The notes under the pieces are model-generated. The model was not told the DNA's origin and did no database searches. It saw nothing but the letters and a program-made list of their open reading frames with translations. From Gallaecimonas xiamenensis 3-C-1 (GTDB lineage Bacteria > Pseudomonadota > Gammaproteobacteria > Enterobacterales > Gallaecimonadaceae): 64,000 nt of DNA. Below, piece after piece: positions 38,438 through 47,429 of this stretch. The stretch's first letter is position 1; each line of letters opens with the position of its first letter. A program made the translations under genes and the position numbers. The stretch spans positions 102,905 through 166,904 of the forward strand of contig NZ_AMRI01000006.1 in NCBI RefSeq assembly GCF_000299915.1. The letters run 5' to 3'.

Positions 38438-39342
38438 GAACCACCTCCCGGCCAGGGCGGGGTGCGCCCCTGGCTAAGGATGTCGAAGGGCATGTCGGGA
38501 AAACGCCCCTGGCGCTTGACCAGCACCGTCATGGCGTAGGGGCGTTGGTCATCCACCCAGCTTTGGGCGCTGATGCTGTAGTAGAGGCCGGTGCTACTGC
38601 CTTTGGCCAGCAACGGCGAGTCCAGGGGAAAGACCGGCGGCGTCACATGCTGCTGGTGGCTGCGCCGCCTTTCCTGGACATAGTTGTCCACCAGGGTCTG
38701 GTCGCCCCCGGCCAGGGCCAGCAGCACCAGAGGCGGGGCATAGAGAGGGTTGACGGTGCTGGCGTGGGTCATCACCGTCAGGGCCGGCTTCAGGCGCTGG
38801 GCCAGGGCCGCAGGCATGCCCAGCAGCAGGTCCAGTTCGTCCAGGCTTTGGAAGGGGGCGTCCTTGGCGCCGTAATCCAGGCCGGCGGCGGCGTAGTCGG
38901 CATCTTCGGCGCCATGCAGGCTGACCAGGTCGTCACCGTCGCGCCAATCGAGGATCACATCCACCAGCTGCACCTCCTGCTCGTCGGCGCCGGCGGCCAG
39001 CAGCAGCTGGGTCAGCAGTTCCGGGGTGGCATTATTGATATCCACCTTGCCCCTCTCGTCGCTGATGGCCAGCTCCACCTGTTGCTGGTTGAGGCTGATC
39101 TGCTGGATGCCGCCGTCCGCCAGCCAGGGCTGCTGGGTGGCCGGTTGCAGCAGGTTGACCATGGCCAGGCGAATGGCTCCTTCGGCCAGGGCCTGGCCTC
39201 GCACCGTCTGGTCCTGGTTGAGGGTCAATTGCCCCTCCAGGCGGCTGGTGGTGGTGAGGGCGGCCGCCATCAGCGACAGCAGGGCCAGCAGCCACAGCAC
39301 CGCCACCAGGGCCACCCCTTTAGCTGGGACTTTTAAGGCCAT
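38434..39342 (-). CDS. gspK: T2SS minor pseudopilin GspK
   Basis: GspK caps the pseudopilus tip. The 302-residue protein starts MALKVPAKG and then VALVAVLWLLALLSLMAAAL; like other GspK it lacks the Glu5 of major pilins. A large soluble domain follows, with DINNATPELLTQLL, DVILDWRDGDD and the CaB-site-like DADYAAAGLDYGAKDAPFQSLDELDLLLG region. It overlaps gspJ by 23 bp. Confidence 0.92.
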   Translation of the reverse strand: MALKVPAKGVALVAVLWLLALLSLMAAALTTTSRLEGQLTLNQDQTVRGQALAEGAIRLAMVNLLQPATQQPWLADGGIQQISLNQQQVELAISDERGKVDINNATPELLTQLLLAAGADEQEVQLVDVILDWRDGDDLVSLHGAEDADYAAAGLDYGAKDAPFQSLDELDLLLGMPAALAQRLKPALTVMTHASTVNPLYAPPLVLLALAGGDQTLVDNYVQERRRSHQQHVTPPVFPLDSPLLAKGSSTGLYYSISAQSWVDDQRPYAMTVLVKRQGRFPDMPFDILSQGRTPPWPGGGS

Positions 39343-39976
39343 AGGCTTTCCCCTGGGGTTGGATGCTGAGGGCCGGCCAGAACAGGCGGTTTTCTTCCGC
39401 CACCTGGAACTGGATGCGGATAAGCTCGGGCAGCTGGTTTTCCCCTTGCCATTGGGGGCGCCAATCCCCCTGGCGGTCCCTGACCCTGTAGTAATCGAAC
39501 TGCAGGCCCTGGACGGCCCTGGTCAGCACCAGTTGCCGCCCTTCCTGGCGCAGCCTTTCTTCCAGGTCCGGCCAACTGATGCGGTTTTCTTCGGTGTCCA
39601 TGGGCAGCAGGGTCAGGGTCAGGGCGGGGCCGTCTTCGGTGTCCAACAGGGCCAGCTGGCACCAGGTAGGGGTGCCCAAAGGCCCCAGCTGCCGGGGTTG
39701 GGGCGCCAGGAAGATCAGCTGTTGCTGGTCGCCGTACATCACCACCTGCAGGGTGCGGCTATCGTCGCTGCGCAGGCGCATGTCGTTGCTGCCGGCCAAC
39801 AGCTCACGCAGGAATTGTTCGGCCAGCAAGGCTTCTTGCAGGGCGTCGCTGCGGCCATAGAGGCTATGCCAGGTCTGGGTGGCAATGCGCAGGCCGCCGG
39901 ACACCAGCACCGCCAGCAGGCTGGTCAGCACCAGGGCGATCAGCAGTTCCACCAGGGTAAAGCCGCCGTGCTTCAC
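39320..39976 (-). CDS. gspJ: T2SS minor pseudopilin GspJ
   Basis: GspJ forms the tip complex with GspI and GspK. The 218-residue protein starts MKHGGFTLVELLIALVLTSL, with a short leader cut by prepilin peptidase after Gly and the conserved Glu5. The C-terminal domain includes VLTRAVQGLQFDYYRVRD. It overlaps gspI by 4 bp. The prepilin peptidase itself is not in this window. Confidence 0.9.
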   Translation of the reverse strand: MKHGGFTLVELLIALVLTSLLAVLVSGGLRIATQTWHSLYGRSDALQEALLAEQFLRELLAGSNDMRLRSDDSRTLQVVMYGDQQQLIFLAPQPRQLGPLGTPTWCQLALLDTEDGPALTLTLLPMDTEENRISWPDLEERLRQEGRQLVLTRAVQGLQFDYYRVRDRQGDWRPQWQGENQLPELIRIQFQVAEENRLFWPALSIQPQGKAYGLKSPS

Positions 39977-40359
39977 AGTGGCCTCCCCAGCAGCAAGGTG
40001 TCGAGGCTGACCTGCTGGCTGTCCTTGTCGCCCCAGCTGACGGTGACCCTGGCCTCGAAGGGCAGGGCCTTGAGTTCGAAGGGGCCGAAGGCCTCTGGCA
40101 CTGTGTAGGGCCTGACCCTGCTGGTCCAGCGGAAGCTGCCTTCCAGGCGGCCACTGTCCGAACCCGGGTTCAGCCTGGGCTGGGCGGCCAGCTCCGCCAG
40201 TTTGGACTGGGCCAGGGTCAGGGCCAGCTGGCGGTTGTGGGCGCTTTGATAGCTGCGAGTACTGAGGGAGAAGATACTCATCAGCACCCCCAGGGTAGCG
40301 GCCAATATGGCGAAGGCCACCAGCACTTCGAGCAGGGAAAAGCCCCTTTGGCTAATCAT
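39973..40359 (-). CDS. gspI: T2SS minor pseudopilin GspI
   Basis: The 128-residue protein starts MISQRGFSLLEVLVAFAILA, with the prepilin leader and Glu5. It ends in a small domain of the GspI type (VTVSWGDKDSQQVSLDTLLL). GspI starts assembly of the tip complex. It overlaps gspH by 8 bp and gspJ by 4 bp. Confidence 0.9.
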   Translation of the reverse strand: MISQRGFSLLEVLVAFAILAATLGVLMSIFSLSTRSYQSAHNRQLALTLAQSKLAELAAQPRLNPGSDSGRLEGSFRWTSRVRPYTVPEAFGPFELKALPFEARVTVSWGDKDSQQVSLDTLLLGRPL

Positions 40360-40774
40360 GGATGCTCACCTTGCCGGTCAGCCAGTTCACGTCGATGCGG
40401 TATTGGTTGCCGTCCGCACTCAGTTCCAGGGCAAAGTCGCTACTGCTGCCGTCGGGATAAAAGCGCCAGGGGCCCTTGGGGCCGCTGGGGTGGAATTGCA
40501 CCCCGGCCGCCAGGGGCAGGAGCTGGCCCTGGTCCGGCACAAGGGCGTGCAACTGCGGGTCCCAGCGCAGGGCCTGGGGCTGGCCGCTGGCCACGGCGTC
40601 GGCTCGGATCTTGCGCAGCAGCGCAGCTACCTTCTGGGTGTCGGCGCGCAGGGCCATGCCGGGCATCAGCTTGCTCAGGCGCGGCGCGGCCAGGCTCAGT
40701 ACCAGGGTGGCGATCACCAGTACCAGTATCATTTCCAGCAGGGTGAAGCCGCGCTCAGTGCCAGCTGCCCACAT
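40352..40774 (-). CDS. gspH: T2SS minor pseudopilin GspH
   Basis: The 140-residue protein begins MWAAGTERG and continues FTLLEMILVLVIATLVLSL, a prepilin N-terminus. The soluble part has LRKIRADAVASGQPQALRW and a GspH-type C-terminus. ATG at 40774 is chosen because an earlier in-frame start would put 24 unrelated residues before the prepilin motif. It overlaps the end of gspG by 20 bp. Confidence 0.87.
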   Translation of the reverse strand: MWAAGTERGFTLLEMILVLVIATLVLSLAAPRLSKLMPGMALRADTQKVAALLRKIRADAVASGQPQALRWDPQLHALVPDQGQLLPLAAGVQFHPSGPKGPWRFYPDGSSSDFALELSADGNQYRIDVNWLTGKVSIHD

Positions 40775-41186
40775 CCTGGGCCTCCCCTTCGCCGCCGGGG
40801 GCGTTGTCCGACCCCAGGGAGTAGATGTCGAAGTCGCCGTACTCACCGGGGAAGCGATAGTGATAGTCGTTGCCCCAGGGATCTTTACGTACCACTTTCT
40901 TGGTGAGGTAGGGGCCGTTCCAGATGGTGACGCCGCTGGGACGGGCCACCAGGGCGTCCAGGCCTTCGTTGTTGGTGGGGTAGCGCCCCACTTCCAGGCG
41001 GAACAGTTCCACCGCCGAGCGCAGTTCCTCTATTTGCAGGGCGGCGGTCTTGGTCTTGGAGCTGGACAGCTGCTTGATCACCTGGGGGCCGACCAGGCTG
41101 GCCAGCAGGCCCAGGATCACCAGGACCACCAGCAGTTCCAGCAGGGTAAAACCCGGGTAACGGTAGCGCGGCGCTTGAAGGTGCAT
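40755..41186 (-). CDS. gspG: T2SS major pseudopilin GspG
   Basis: GspG is the main subunit of the pseudopilus. The 143-residue precursor has the leader MHLQAPRYRYPG followed by FTLLELLVVLVILGLLASLV. Typical GspG motifs follow: GRYPTNNEGLDALV, GPYLTKKVVRKDPWGNDYHY and a C-terminal Asp-rich loop (DIYSLGSDNAPGGEG) that binds Ca in characterised homologues. Confidence 0.96.
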   Translation of the reverse strand: MHLQAPRYRYPGFTLLELLVVLVILGLLASLVGPQVIKQLSSSKTKTAALQIEELRSAVELFRLEVGRYPTNNEGLDALVARPSGVTIWNGPYLTKKVVRKDPWGNDYHYRFPGEYGDFDIYSLGSDNAPGGEGEAQDVGSWH

Positions 41187-41194
41187 GGGGCCTC

Positions 41195-42394
41195 CTACAG
41201 GGGCAGTTCGTTGATGCTCAAAATGGCCACCAGGATTGACATGATGATGGCTGCGATAAAGAGCCCCAGGCCGACGATCATCGCCGGCTCCAGGACCGCC
41301 AGCAGCCGTTGCAGGCTGGTTTCCACTTCCCTGTCGTAGACAGAGGCCACCTTGAGCAGCATCTGGTCCAGTTGGCCGGTCTCTTCCCCCACCTGGATCA
41401 TCTGCAGGGCCAGGGCCGGGAACAGGCCGGTGGCCTGCAGGGGTTCGGCCAGGCGCCGCCCTTCCTTGATGCCCAGGGTCACTTCCCCTATGGCCTGGCT
41501 CATCTGTTGGTTTTGCAGGACCTCCCTGGCTATGGTCAGGGCCTTGACCAGGGGCACGCCCCCGGCCATCAGGGTGCCCAGGCTGCGGCTGAAACGGGCC
41601 ATCTCCAGCTTTTGCAGCAACTTGCCCAGCAGCGGCAGCCTGAGCCGCAGTTTGTCCCAGGCCAGGCGCCGGGTAGGGTCGGCCAGCAGCTTTTGGCCAA
41701 GGCTCATGGCCAATACCAGGGCCAGCAGCATCCAGATGCCGTAGTGGCGCAGGGCGTCGGCCAGGCCGATCACCACCTGGGTGGACAGGGGCAGGGCCTT
41801 GCCCATGTCGGCAAAGAGCTGTTCAAACTGGGGCACCACGTAGGTGAGGATGATCAGCAGCGACAGCCCCGATACCGCCAGCAGGATAAGGGGGTAGATA
41901 AAGGCGGACAGGGTCTTGTCGCGAAGGTCCTGGGCCCGCTCCAGGTGGGCGGCCAGGTCGGTCAGGCCCTGGCCCAGGGCGCCGGTAGCTTCGGCGGCCT
42001 GCACCAGGTTGAGGTAGAAGCGGTCAAAGCGGCCCTGCTGGTCGGCCAGTACCGCCGACAGGGACTTACCGGCCCGCAGGCCGTCCTGGAGCTGGGCCAA
42101 GAGGCTGGCCAGGGCCTGGTCGTTGCCCACCTGGCGCATGATGGTCAGGGCCCTGTCCAGGGTGATGCCGGCCCCCAGCAGGGCGGCCAGCTGTTGGGTG
42201 AACAGCAGCACCAGCCGGTGGGCCAGGCGCTGGCGGCCCAGTTGCAGGTCCCAGATGGCCTGGCGGCGCACTTCCAGGGGAATAAGCCCCAGGGCCTGCA
42301 ATTGGCTGACCACCTGCTCGCGGCTGGCCGCCTCCAGCTGCCCTTGTTGCAGCTGGCCTTTGTCGGTCACGGCCTTATAGCGAAACTGTGGCAT
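41195..42394 (-). CDS. gspF: T2SS inner-membrane platform protein GspF
   Basis: GspF is the polytopic core of the inner-membrane platform, turning GspE movement into pilus assembly. The 399-residue protein contains two T2SSF domains (for example LLFTQQLAALLGAGITLDRAL and FSRSLGTLMAGGVPLVKAL, each with the family pattern) and three membrane helices; the last ends MSILVAILSINELPL. It is one base downstream of gspE. Confidence 0.96.
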   Translation of the reverse strand: MPQFRYKAVTDKGQLQQGQLEAASREQVVSQLQALGLIPLEVRRQAIWDLQLGRQRLAHRLVLLFTQQLAALLGAGITLDRALTIMRQVGNDQALASLLAQLQDGLRAGKSLSAVLADQQGRFDRFYLNLVQAAEATGALGQGLTDLAAHLERAQDLRDKTLSAFIYPLILLAVSGLSLLIILTYVVPQFEQLFADMGKALPLSTQVVIGLADALRHYGIWMLLALVLAMSLGQKLLADPTRRLAWDKLRLRLPLLGKLLQKLEMARFSRSLGTLMAGGVPLVKALTIAREVLQNQQMSQAIGEVTLGIKEGRRLAEPLQATGLFPALALQMIQVGEETGQLDQMLLKVASVYDREVETSLQRLLAVLEPAMIVGLGLFIAAIIMSILVAILSINELPL

Positions 42395-42395
42395 C

Positions 42396-44090
42396 TCAGT
42401 TTTCCTGGGTTACCCGCAGGACCTCCTCCAGGTTGGTGATGCCCGCCATGGCCTTGAGGCAACCGTCCTCGTACATGGTGAGCATGCCTTCGCCCCTGGC
42501 TTGCTCCAGCAGTTCGTTGCTGTCGGCATGGCGCAACACCAGGCGCTTGATGGCGTCGCTCACCAGCAGCAGTTCCTGGATGGCCACCCGGCCGTGGTAG
42601 CCGCTACCCTGGCAGGCACTGCAACCCCTGGCCCGGTAAAGGCGTAATGGCTGGTCCCCCGCCAGCTTGGCCAGGCCCATTTCCCGGACGGCTTCCGGCA
42701 GGGGGTCGAAGGCTTCGCGGCAACGGGTACAGAGCTGGCGCACCAGGCGCTGACCGATCACCGCCACCAGGGTGGAGGTGAGCAGGTAGTCTTCCACACC
42801 CATTTCCAGCAGGCGGGTGACCGAACTGACGGCGTCGTTGGTGTGGAGGGTGGACAGCACTAGGTGGCCGGTCAGGGCCGACTGCACGCAGATCCGTGCC
42901 GTTTCCAGGTCGCGCATTTCCCCCACCATGATCACGTCCGGGTCTTGGCGCACTATGGCGCGCAGGGCATTGGCAAAGCTCAGGCCGATGTCCGGTTTGA
43001 CCTGGATCTGGTTGACCCCCTGCAGCTGGTATTCCACCGGATCTTCGACGGTGATCAGCTTGCGGTCGGCGGTGTTGAGCTTTTGCAGGGCGGTGTAGAG
43101 GGTGGTGCTTTTTCCCGAGCCGGTTGGCCCGGTCACCATAATCATGCCGTTGGGCAGGGCCAGCACCTTGTCCAGGCGCTGGCGGTTGGCGGTGCTGAAT
43201 CCCAGGTTGGCAAAATCCAGTACCAGGTTTTCCTTGTTCAACAGCCGCAGTACCACGCTTTCGCCATACAGGGTGGGCACGGTGGAGACGCGGATATCCA
43301 TCTCCTGGCCCTGGCTCTTGACCTTGATGCGCCCGTCTTGGGGCAGGCGGCGTTCGGCGATGTTGAGGTGGGCCATGATCTTGATGCGGGAGATCACCGC
43401 CGGCGCCATCTTGATGGTGGGGGCCTGGGTTTCCTGCAAGACGCCGTCGATGCGGTAACGGACCTTGAGCAGGTTGTCGAAGGGTTCGATATGAATGTCG
43501 GAGGCGCGCTGTTCCACCGCCTTTTGCACCAGCAGGTTGACCAGGCGGATCACCGGCGCTTCCGAGGCCATGTCCCGCAGCTGCTCCACGTCCTCTTCGC
43601 TGACGGTGTCGGCGGCTTCGGCTTGGGGCGGGGCCTGGTTGTAGAGGCGCTCTATGGCGTTGTCCAATTCCGAGGCCAGGGCCACCTGGCGTGCTACCGC
43701 CTTGCCGCTGGACAGGGCCAGGGCGTTGACGGCGAATTGGTCCAGGGGGTTGGCCATGGCCACGGTGAGACTGTGCTCGTCCTCGGCCAGGGGCAGCAGG
43801 CGGTTTTCCTTGAGAAAGCGGGGCGAGAGGCTGCCGTCTAAGGGATCGGTGGGGAATTGCTCGGCTTCCACCAGGGGCAGCCCCAGCCAGTCGGCCAGGT
43901 GTTGGGCCAGTTCCCGCTCCGCCACCATGCCCAGGCGCAATAGCAGCGAAGCCAGGGACTCGGTGTTGCCCTGGCTTTGCCGCATATGTTCGACCCTGGC
44001 CAGCTCGGTGTCGCTAAGGCGACCCGCCTGCACCAGTGCCTGGCCGAGTTCCCTCTCGCTAAGAGCTCCTGTCTGCGCCATGACGGCCAT
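42396..44090 (-). CDS. gspE: T2SS assembly ATPase GspE
   Basis: GspE is the cytoplasmic hexameric ATPase. The 564-residue protein has an N-terminal N1E domain, then ASDIHIEPFDNLLKVRYRIDG, Walker A GPTGSGKSTTLYTAL, the Asp box ITVEDPVEY, Walker B IMVGEMRDLETA and a His box TLHTND. A zinc site C-x2-C...C-x2-C (CTRC, CSAC) is present near the C-terminus. It is the first gene of the operon, with GGGAG before the ATG; order E-F-G-H-I-J-K-L-M-N-D is the Xps type. Confidence 0.96.
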   Translation of the reverse strand: MAVMAQTGALSERELGQALVQAGRLSDTELARVEHMRQSQGNTESLASLLLRLGMVAERELAQHLADWLGLPLVEAEQFPTDPLDGSLSPRFLKENRLLPLAEDEHSLTVAMANPLDQFAVNALALSSGKAVARQVALASELDNAIERLYNQAPPQAEAADTVSEEDVEQLRDMASEAPVIRLVNLLVQKAVEQRASDIHIEPFDNLLKVRYRIDGVLQETQAPTIKMAPAVISRIKIMAHLNIAERRLPQDGRIKVKSQGQEMDIRVSTVPTLYGESVVLRLLNKENLVLDFANLGFSTANRQRLDKVLALPNGMIMVTGPTGSGKSTTLYTALQKLNTADRKLITVEDPVEYQLQGVNQIQVKPDIGLSFANALRAIVRQDPDVIMVGEMRDLETARICVQSALTGHLVLSTLHTNDAVSSVTRLLEMGVEDYLLTSTLVAVIGQRLVRQLCTRCREAFDPLPEAVREMGLAKLAGDQPLRLYRARGCSACQGSGYHGRVAIQELLLVSDAIKRLVLRHADSNELLEQARGEGMLTMYEDGCLKAMAGITNLEEVLRVTQEN

Positions 44091-44217
44091 CGGATACTCC
44101 CGCTCACTCTGGGGTAGCTAAAAGGATAGTTGTAACAGGCAAGTTTCGTTGGTGATGTTTTTCGTTTGCCTAGTCCGTTGGCTTGCCGTTCAGGGAAGCT
44201 TCAGGCGGCAAAGAGGT

Positions 44218-46284
44218 TCAGCCGGCGGTGGCGGGCTGGGGTTGTTGCGGGCTGGCCAGGCTGTGGGCGGTACGTTCGAAGGTCAGGGCCAAGCGTTCCA
44301 TCATGCCTTCGATGATCTCTAATTGTGGGGCACTCTGGCCGCTCTTGCGGATAGCCACCAACAGAAAGTGGCTGTGGCGGCGGTAGTCGCCGTCCAGCTG
44401 GCCCTTGGCGGCCAGCAGGTAGGCACGGGACAGGGCTTGTTGCCAGCGACGCAGCAGGGCCTTGACCCTGGGGTCCTTGTTGCCCTGAAGCTGGCGGCGC
44501 AGGCGAATGGACACATGGCCCAGGTTGAGGCCGGTCAGGCCCAGGTCGGTCATATGGCGGCTGCCGCTGCTGGTGCCCTGCTCATAGCCGGACAGGCGCA
44601 TCAGCCGCTCCCCCATTCGGCCGTTGAACCAATGCTCGGCGTTTGCATGTTCGCCAATCTGGGCCAGGTCCCGGCCGGTGACCTGGATCAGCCGCCTTTG
44701 CATCAACAGGCTGTCGGGAGCGGTGATCAGCTTGAACACCCAGTAGAGAATACTGATGCCCACGAAGATGGCCATGGCGGTGCTCAGGGTGCTGTCCACG
44801 GCGAAGCGCATCTGGTTGCCGGGCTGGATAAGGATGGTAAAGGGGATGCTGAACCCCAGGCCGTAGGGCAGGGTGGCACGGTTGGCCAGGGCCATCAGGC
44901 CGATGAAGAAGGGGCCGGCCAGCACCAGTATCAGGATTTCGAAATCGCCGCTGCTTTGGGCCAACAACCCCAGGCCGAAGAACAGTGCCACAGGTATGGC
45001 GATCAAGACCCCCACCAGCAGCCGGCTCAGCACATAGGTGGGGGACGGCAGCCTGGCGAACATCACCGAGAAGGTCAGGGGCAATATCATCAGCATCACC
45101 GTCGACGGTGAGGTGGAATGGATCCAGATGAAGGCGCCGATCAGAAACACCACGGCGGTGCGAAAACCGGTTATGGCGCCCACCAGGGGGTCACGGTAGC
45201 TGCCAAGGCTGGGAGCCTTGAGCAGGGTCTGGTCGCTGTTCTCCAGGGCGTCGTAAGCCTTGAGCACCATCACCAGATCACCCACCAGTTCCATGCAGGT
45301 TTGCACCAACCTTGCCTGTATGGGGGTGCCGGCCTCATGGCCGGCCCGGTAGTGCAGCAGCTCCCGGCGCAGCTGCTGGGCCAATTTGTAGCAATCAGGG
45401 TAGGACTGGCTGGCGGCCATGGCTTTGAAGGCCTGGCGCAGTTTGTCCAGCAGCGCCTGGAGATCCTCGTTGAGCAGTTCGCTGTGGTTGCGGCGAAAAC
45501 GGCCGAAGATCTGGATCACCGCCAGCAGGGACAGCACCTTGTGACAGAGCAGGTTGGCGGCACGGGCCCTGCCGGCGCCGTCCAACCCTTCGTAGACCAC
45601 GGCGCTGGAATCGTCGTTAAGGGCGATAAGGGACTCGAGGATGGCGTCGGCGTGGCGGTGGCGCTCCTGGTGGGAGCCCTGGGGGTCCAGCTCCAGGTCC
45701 AGGTAGGCCAGGGTCTGGTTGATGACGTTTCGGGCATGGTCCCGCAGCACGCCCCTGACCCGCATGGGCCAGAGCAGCAGGCTGACCAGGGTGGCGCAAA
45801 GGGCGCCTACCACGATTTCGCTCACCCTGGCCGAAGCCACCTCAAATACCGCCTGGCTGTCGGCATGGGCGGGGTCACTCATCACCAGCACCACCACCAG
45901 GCTGGCGGTCATGCCGGCCATGGCAAAGCCGTAGATGAAGTTAAGGCGATGGACCATGGCCGAAGCGGCGGAATTGAGGGCTAGCCACAGGGCCAGGCAG
46001 CCTATGGCCAGGGCCGGGTAGGGCATCAGGTACGCCAGAATGGCAATGCCGGCGCCGCCGCCCACCAGGGTGCCGAGGATTTGGCAGAGGCCTTTTTCGA
46101 TAACCAGGCCGCTTTCCGGCCGCATCTGCAAAAACACTGCCGACACCAAGGCCCAGTAGGGGCGTTCCAGGTCCATGTACATGGACACGAACAGCGCCAG
46201 GGCCATGGCAATCACACCCTTGGCCGCGAAGGTCAGGGTGTGTTTGTCGGGGGCCAGCAACAGGGCCAGGGCAGGGGGCAGCAT
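44218..46284 (-). CDS. aaeB: AaeB-like efflux transporter (FUSC family)
   Basis: AaeB with AaeA exports aromatic acids such as p-hydroxybenzoate across the inner membrane. The 688-residue protein has two sets of membrane helices, each starting the FUSC repeat (KGVIAMALALFVSMYMDLERPYWA at the front; TGFRTAVVFLIGAFIWI in the middle), around a cytoplasmic region. The substrate here is unproven. It follows aaeA by one base. Confidence 0.88.
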   Translation of the reverse strand: MLPPALALLLAPDKHTLTFAAKGVIAMALALFVSMYMDLERPYWALVSAVFLQMRPESGLVIEKGLCQILGTLVGGGAGIAILAYLMPYPALAIGCLALWLALNSAASAMVHRLNFIYGFAMAGMTASLVVVLVMSDPAHADSQAVFEVASARVSEIVVGALCATLVSLLLWPMRVRGVLRDHARNVINQTLAYLDLELDPQGSHQERHRHADAILESLIALNDDSSAVVYEGLDGAGRARAANLLCHKVLSLLAVIQIFGRFRRNHSELLNEDLQALLDKLRQAFKAMAASQSYPDCYKLAQQLRRELLHYRAGHEAGTPIQARLVQTCMELVGDLVMVLKAYDALENSDQTLLKAPSLGSYRDPLVGAITGFRTAVVFLIGAFIWIHSTSPSTVMLMILPLTFSVMFARLPSPTYVLSRLLVGVLIAIPVALFFGLGLLAQSSGDFEILILVLAGPFFIGLMALANRATLPYGLGFSIPFTILIQPGNQMRFAVDSTLSTAMAIFVGISILYWVFKLITAPDSLLMQRRLIQVTGRDLAQIGEHANAEHWFNGRMGERLMRLSGYEQGTSSGSRHMTDLGLTGLNLGHVSIRLRRQLQGNKDPRVKALLRRWQQALSRAYLLAAKGQLDGDYRRHSHFLLVAIRKSGQSAPQLEIIEGMMERLALTFERTAHSLASPQQPQPATAG

Positions 46285-46285
46285 G

Positions 46286-47155
46286 TTAGGGGGCGCTGTC
46301 GGCCGCCAGCTTGATGGACACCGTCATGCCGGCGCTGAGCACCACGTCCTGTGGCACGGGGTCGAGGGCGATATCCACCGGAATGCGCTGGGCCAGGCGG
46401 ACCCAGTTGAAGGTCTGTTGCACCTGGGGCAACAGCTGGCTGTTGGTGGCGGTGTTGGTATCGGCTATGCCCCTGGCGATGCTTTGTACTCGGCCGGTCA
46501 GGGGTTTGCCGCCACTCATCAGCCGCACTTCGGCGCCCTGGCCAACCTTGACCATGGGCAGCTTGGTTTCCTCGAAGTAGCCGGTGACGTAGAAAGAGCC
46601 CTTTTTCACCAGGGACAACACCGGAGTGCCTTTGTTGACATAGTTGCCCTGGCGCAGGCCCAGGTTGATCAGGGTACCGTCTTCCGGTGCCTTGACCTGG
46701 GTGCGAGCCAGGTTGATGCGGGCGGTTTCCACTTGGGACTCGGCCAGGCGGAAGCTGGCCAGGGCCAGCTCGGTATTGATGCGGTAGGTCTCCAGGTCTT
46801 CGTCACTGATGGCGGACTTGTTGACCAACTGGCGGCGCCTTTCGTACTGGTGTTTGGCCAGCTCCCAGGCATAGCGTTGGTGTTCGACCTGGGCCTCGGC
46901 TTCGGCGATATCGGCCTGGTAGCGGGTGCTGTCTATGGTGAAGATGAGGTCGCCCTTCTTCACTTCCTGGTTGTCGTGCACCTTGAGCTCGGTCACCCAG
47001 CCCCCCACGTCCGGGGCTATGGTCACCACTTCGGCCCTGACTCGGCCGTCACGGGTCCAAGGGGAGTAGAGGTAGTGGTCCCAGACCCAGCGGCCGGCAA
47101 AAACGGCAGCCACCATCAGCAACAGGGTTACGGCAACGCGAAGCAACTGAACCAT
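46286..47155 (-). CDS. aaeA: AaeA-like membrane-fusion efflux subunit (HlyD family)
   Basis: This 289-residue protein has an N-terminal membrane helix (LLRVAVTLLLMVAAVFAGRWVWD). The lipoyl-like start APDVGGWVTELKVHDNQEVKKGDLIFTID and paired coiled-coil helices follow, then a beta-barrel ending with a second lipoyl half around APEDGTLINLGLRQGNYV. The pairing with aaeB and aaeX shows the AaeXAB type of pump. Confidence 0.9.
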   Translation of the reverse strand: MVQLLRVAVTLLLMVAAVFAGRWVWDHYLYSPWTRDGRVRAEVVTIAPDVGGWVTELKVHDNQEVKKGDLIFTIDSTRYQADIAEAEAQVEHQRYAWELAKHQYERRRQLVNKSAISDEDLETYRINTELALASFRLAESQVETARINLARTQVKAPEDGTLINLGLRQGNYVNKGTPVLSLVKKGSFYVTGYFEETKLPMVKVGQGAEVRLMSGGKPLTGRVQSIARGIADTNTATNSQLLPQVQQTFNWVRLAQRIPVDIALDPVPQDVVLSAGMTVSIKLAADSAP

Positions 47156-47164
47156 AGCTAAGAC

Positions 47165-47365
47165 CTAGTCCCCCAACAGATAAACGGCCAAGGCCAAGTA
47201 ACAGACAAAGAGTGACACATCGAACCAGGCATCCTTCCAGATCCACTTGCCCAGAGCCAGTTTATGCAGCAGCAACCGGGTTGCCAGGGCCATCAGCAGG
47301 GCCAGCAGGGCAAAGACCACCAGTGGACTGAAAAGGAGCCCTCCCAGGGCCAACTCGTGCAGCAT
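47165..47365 (-). CDS. aaeX: AaeX-like small membrane protein (DUF1656)
   Basis: The 66-residue protein has two hydrophobic helices (FSPLVVFALLALLMALAT and FVCYLALAVYLLGD). It matches AaeX, the small first gene of aaeXAB operons. Its role is unknown. The AaeR regulator is not adjacent. Confidence 0.88.
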   Translation of the reverse strand: MLHELALGGLLFSPLVVFALLALLMALATRLLLHKLALGKWIWKDAWFDVSLFVCYLALAVYLLGD

Positions 47366-47429
47366 GCCGCGCCTTATGTGTCAGAAGGATCAAGCGCCCC
47401 CATCTTAGCTTGAGTTGATTGGATTTACC

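Noticed and set aside
40775..40846. Longer GspH with 24 extra N-terminal residues
   Set aside because: The extension would place non-leader sequence before the prepilin cleavage motif and is encoded inside gspG.
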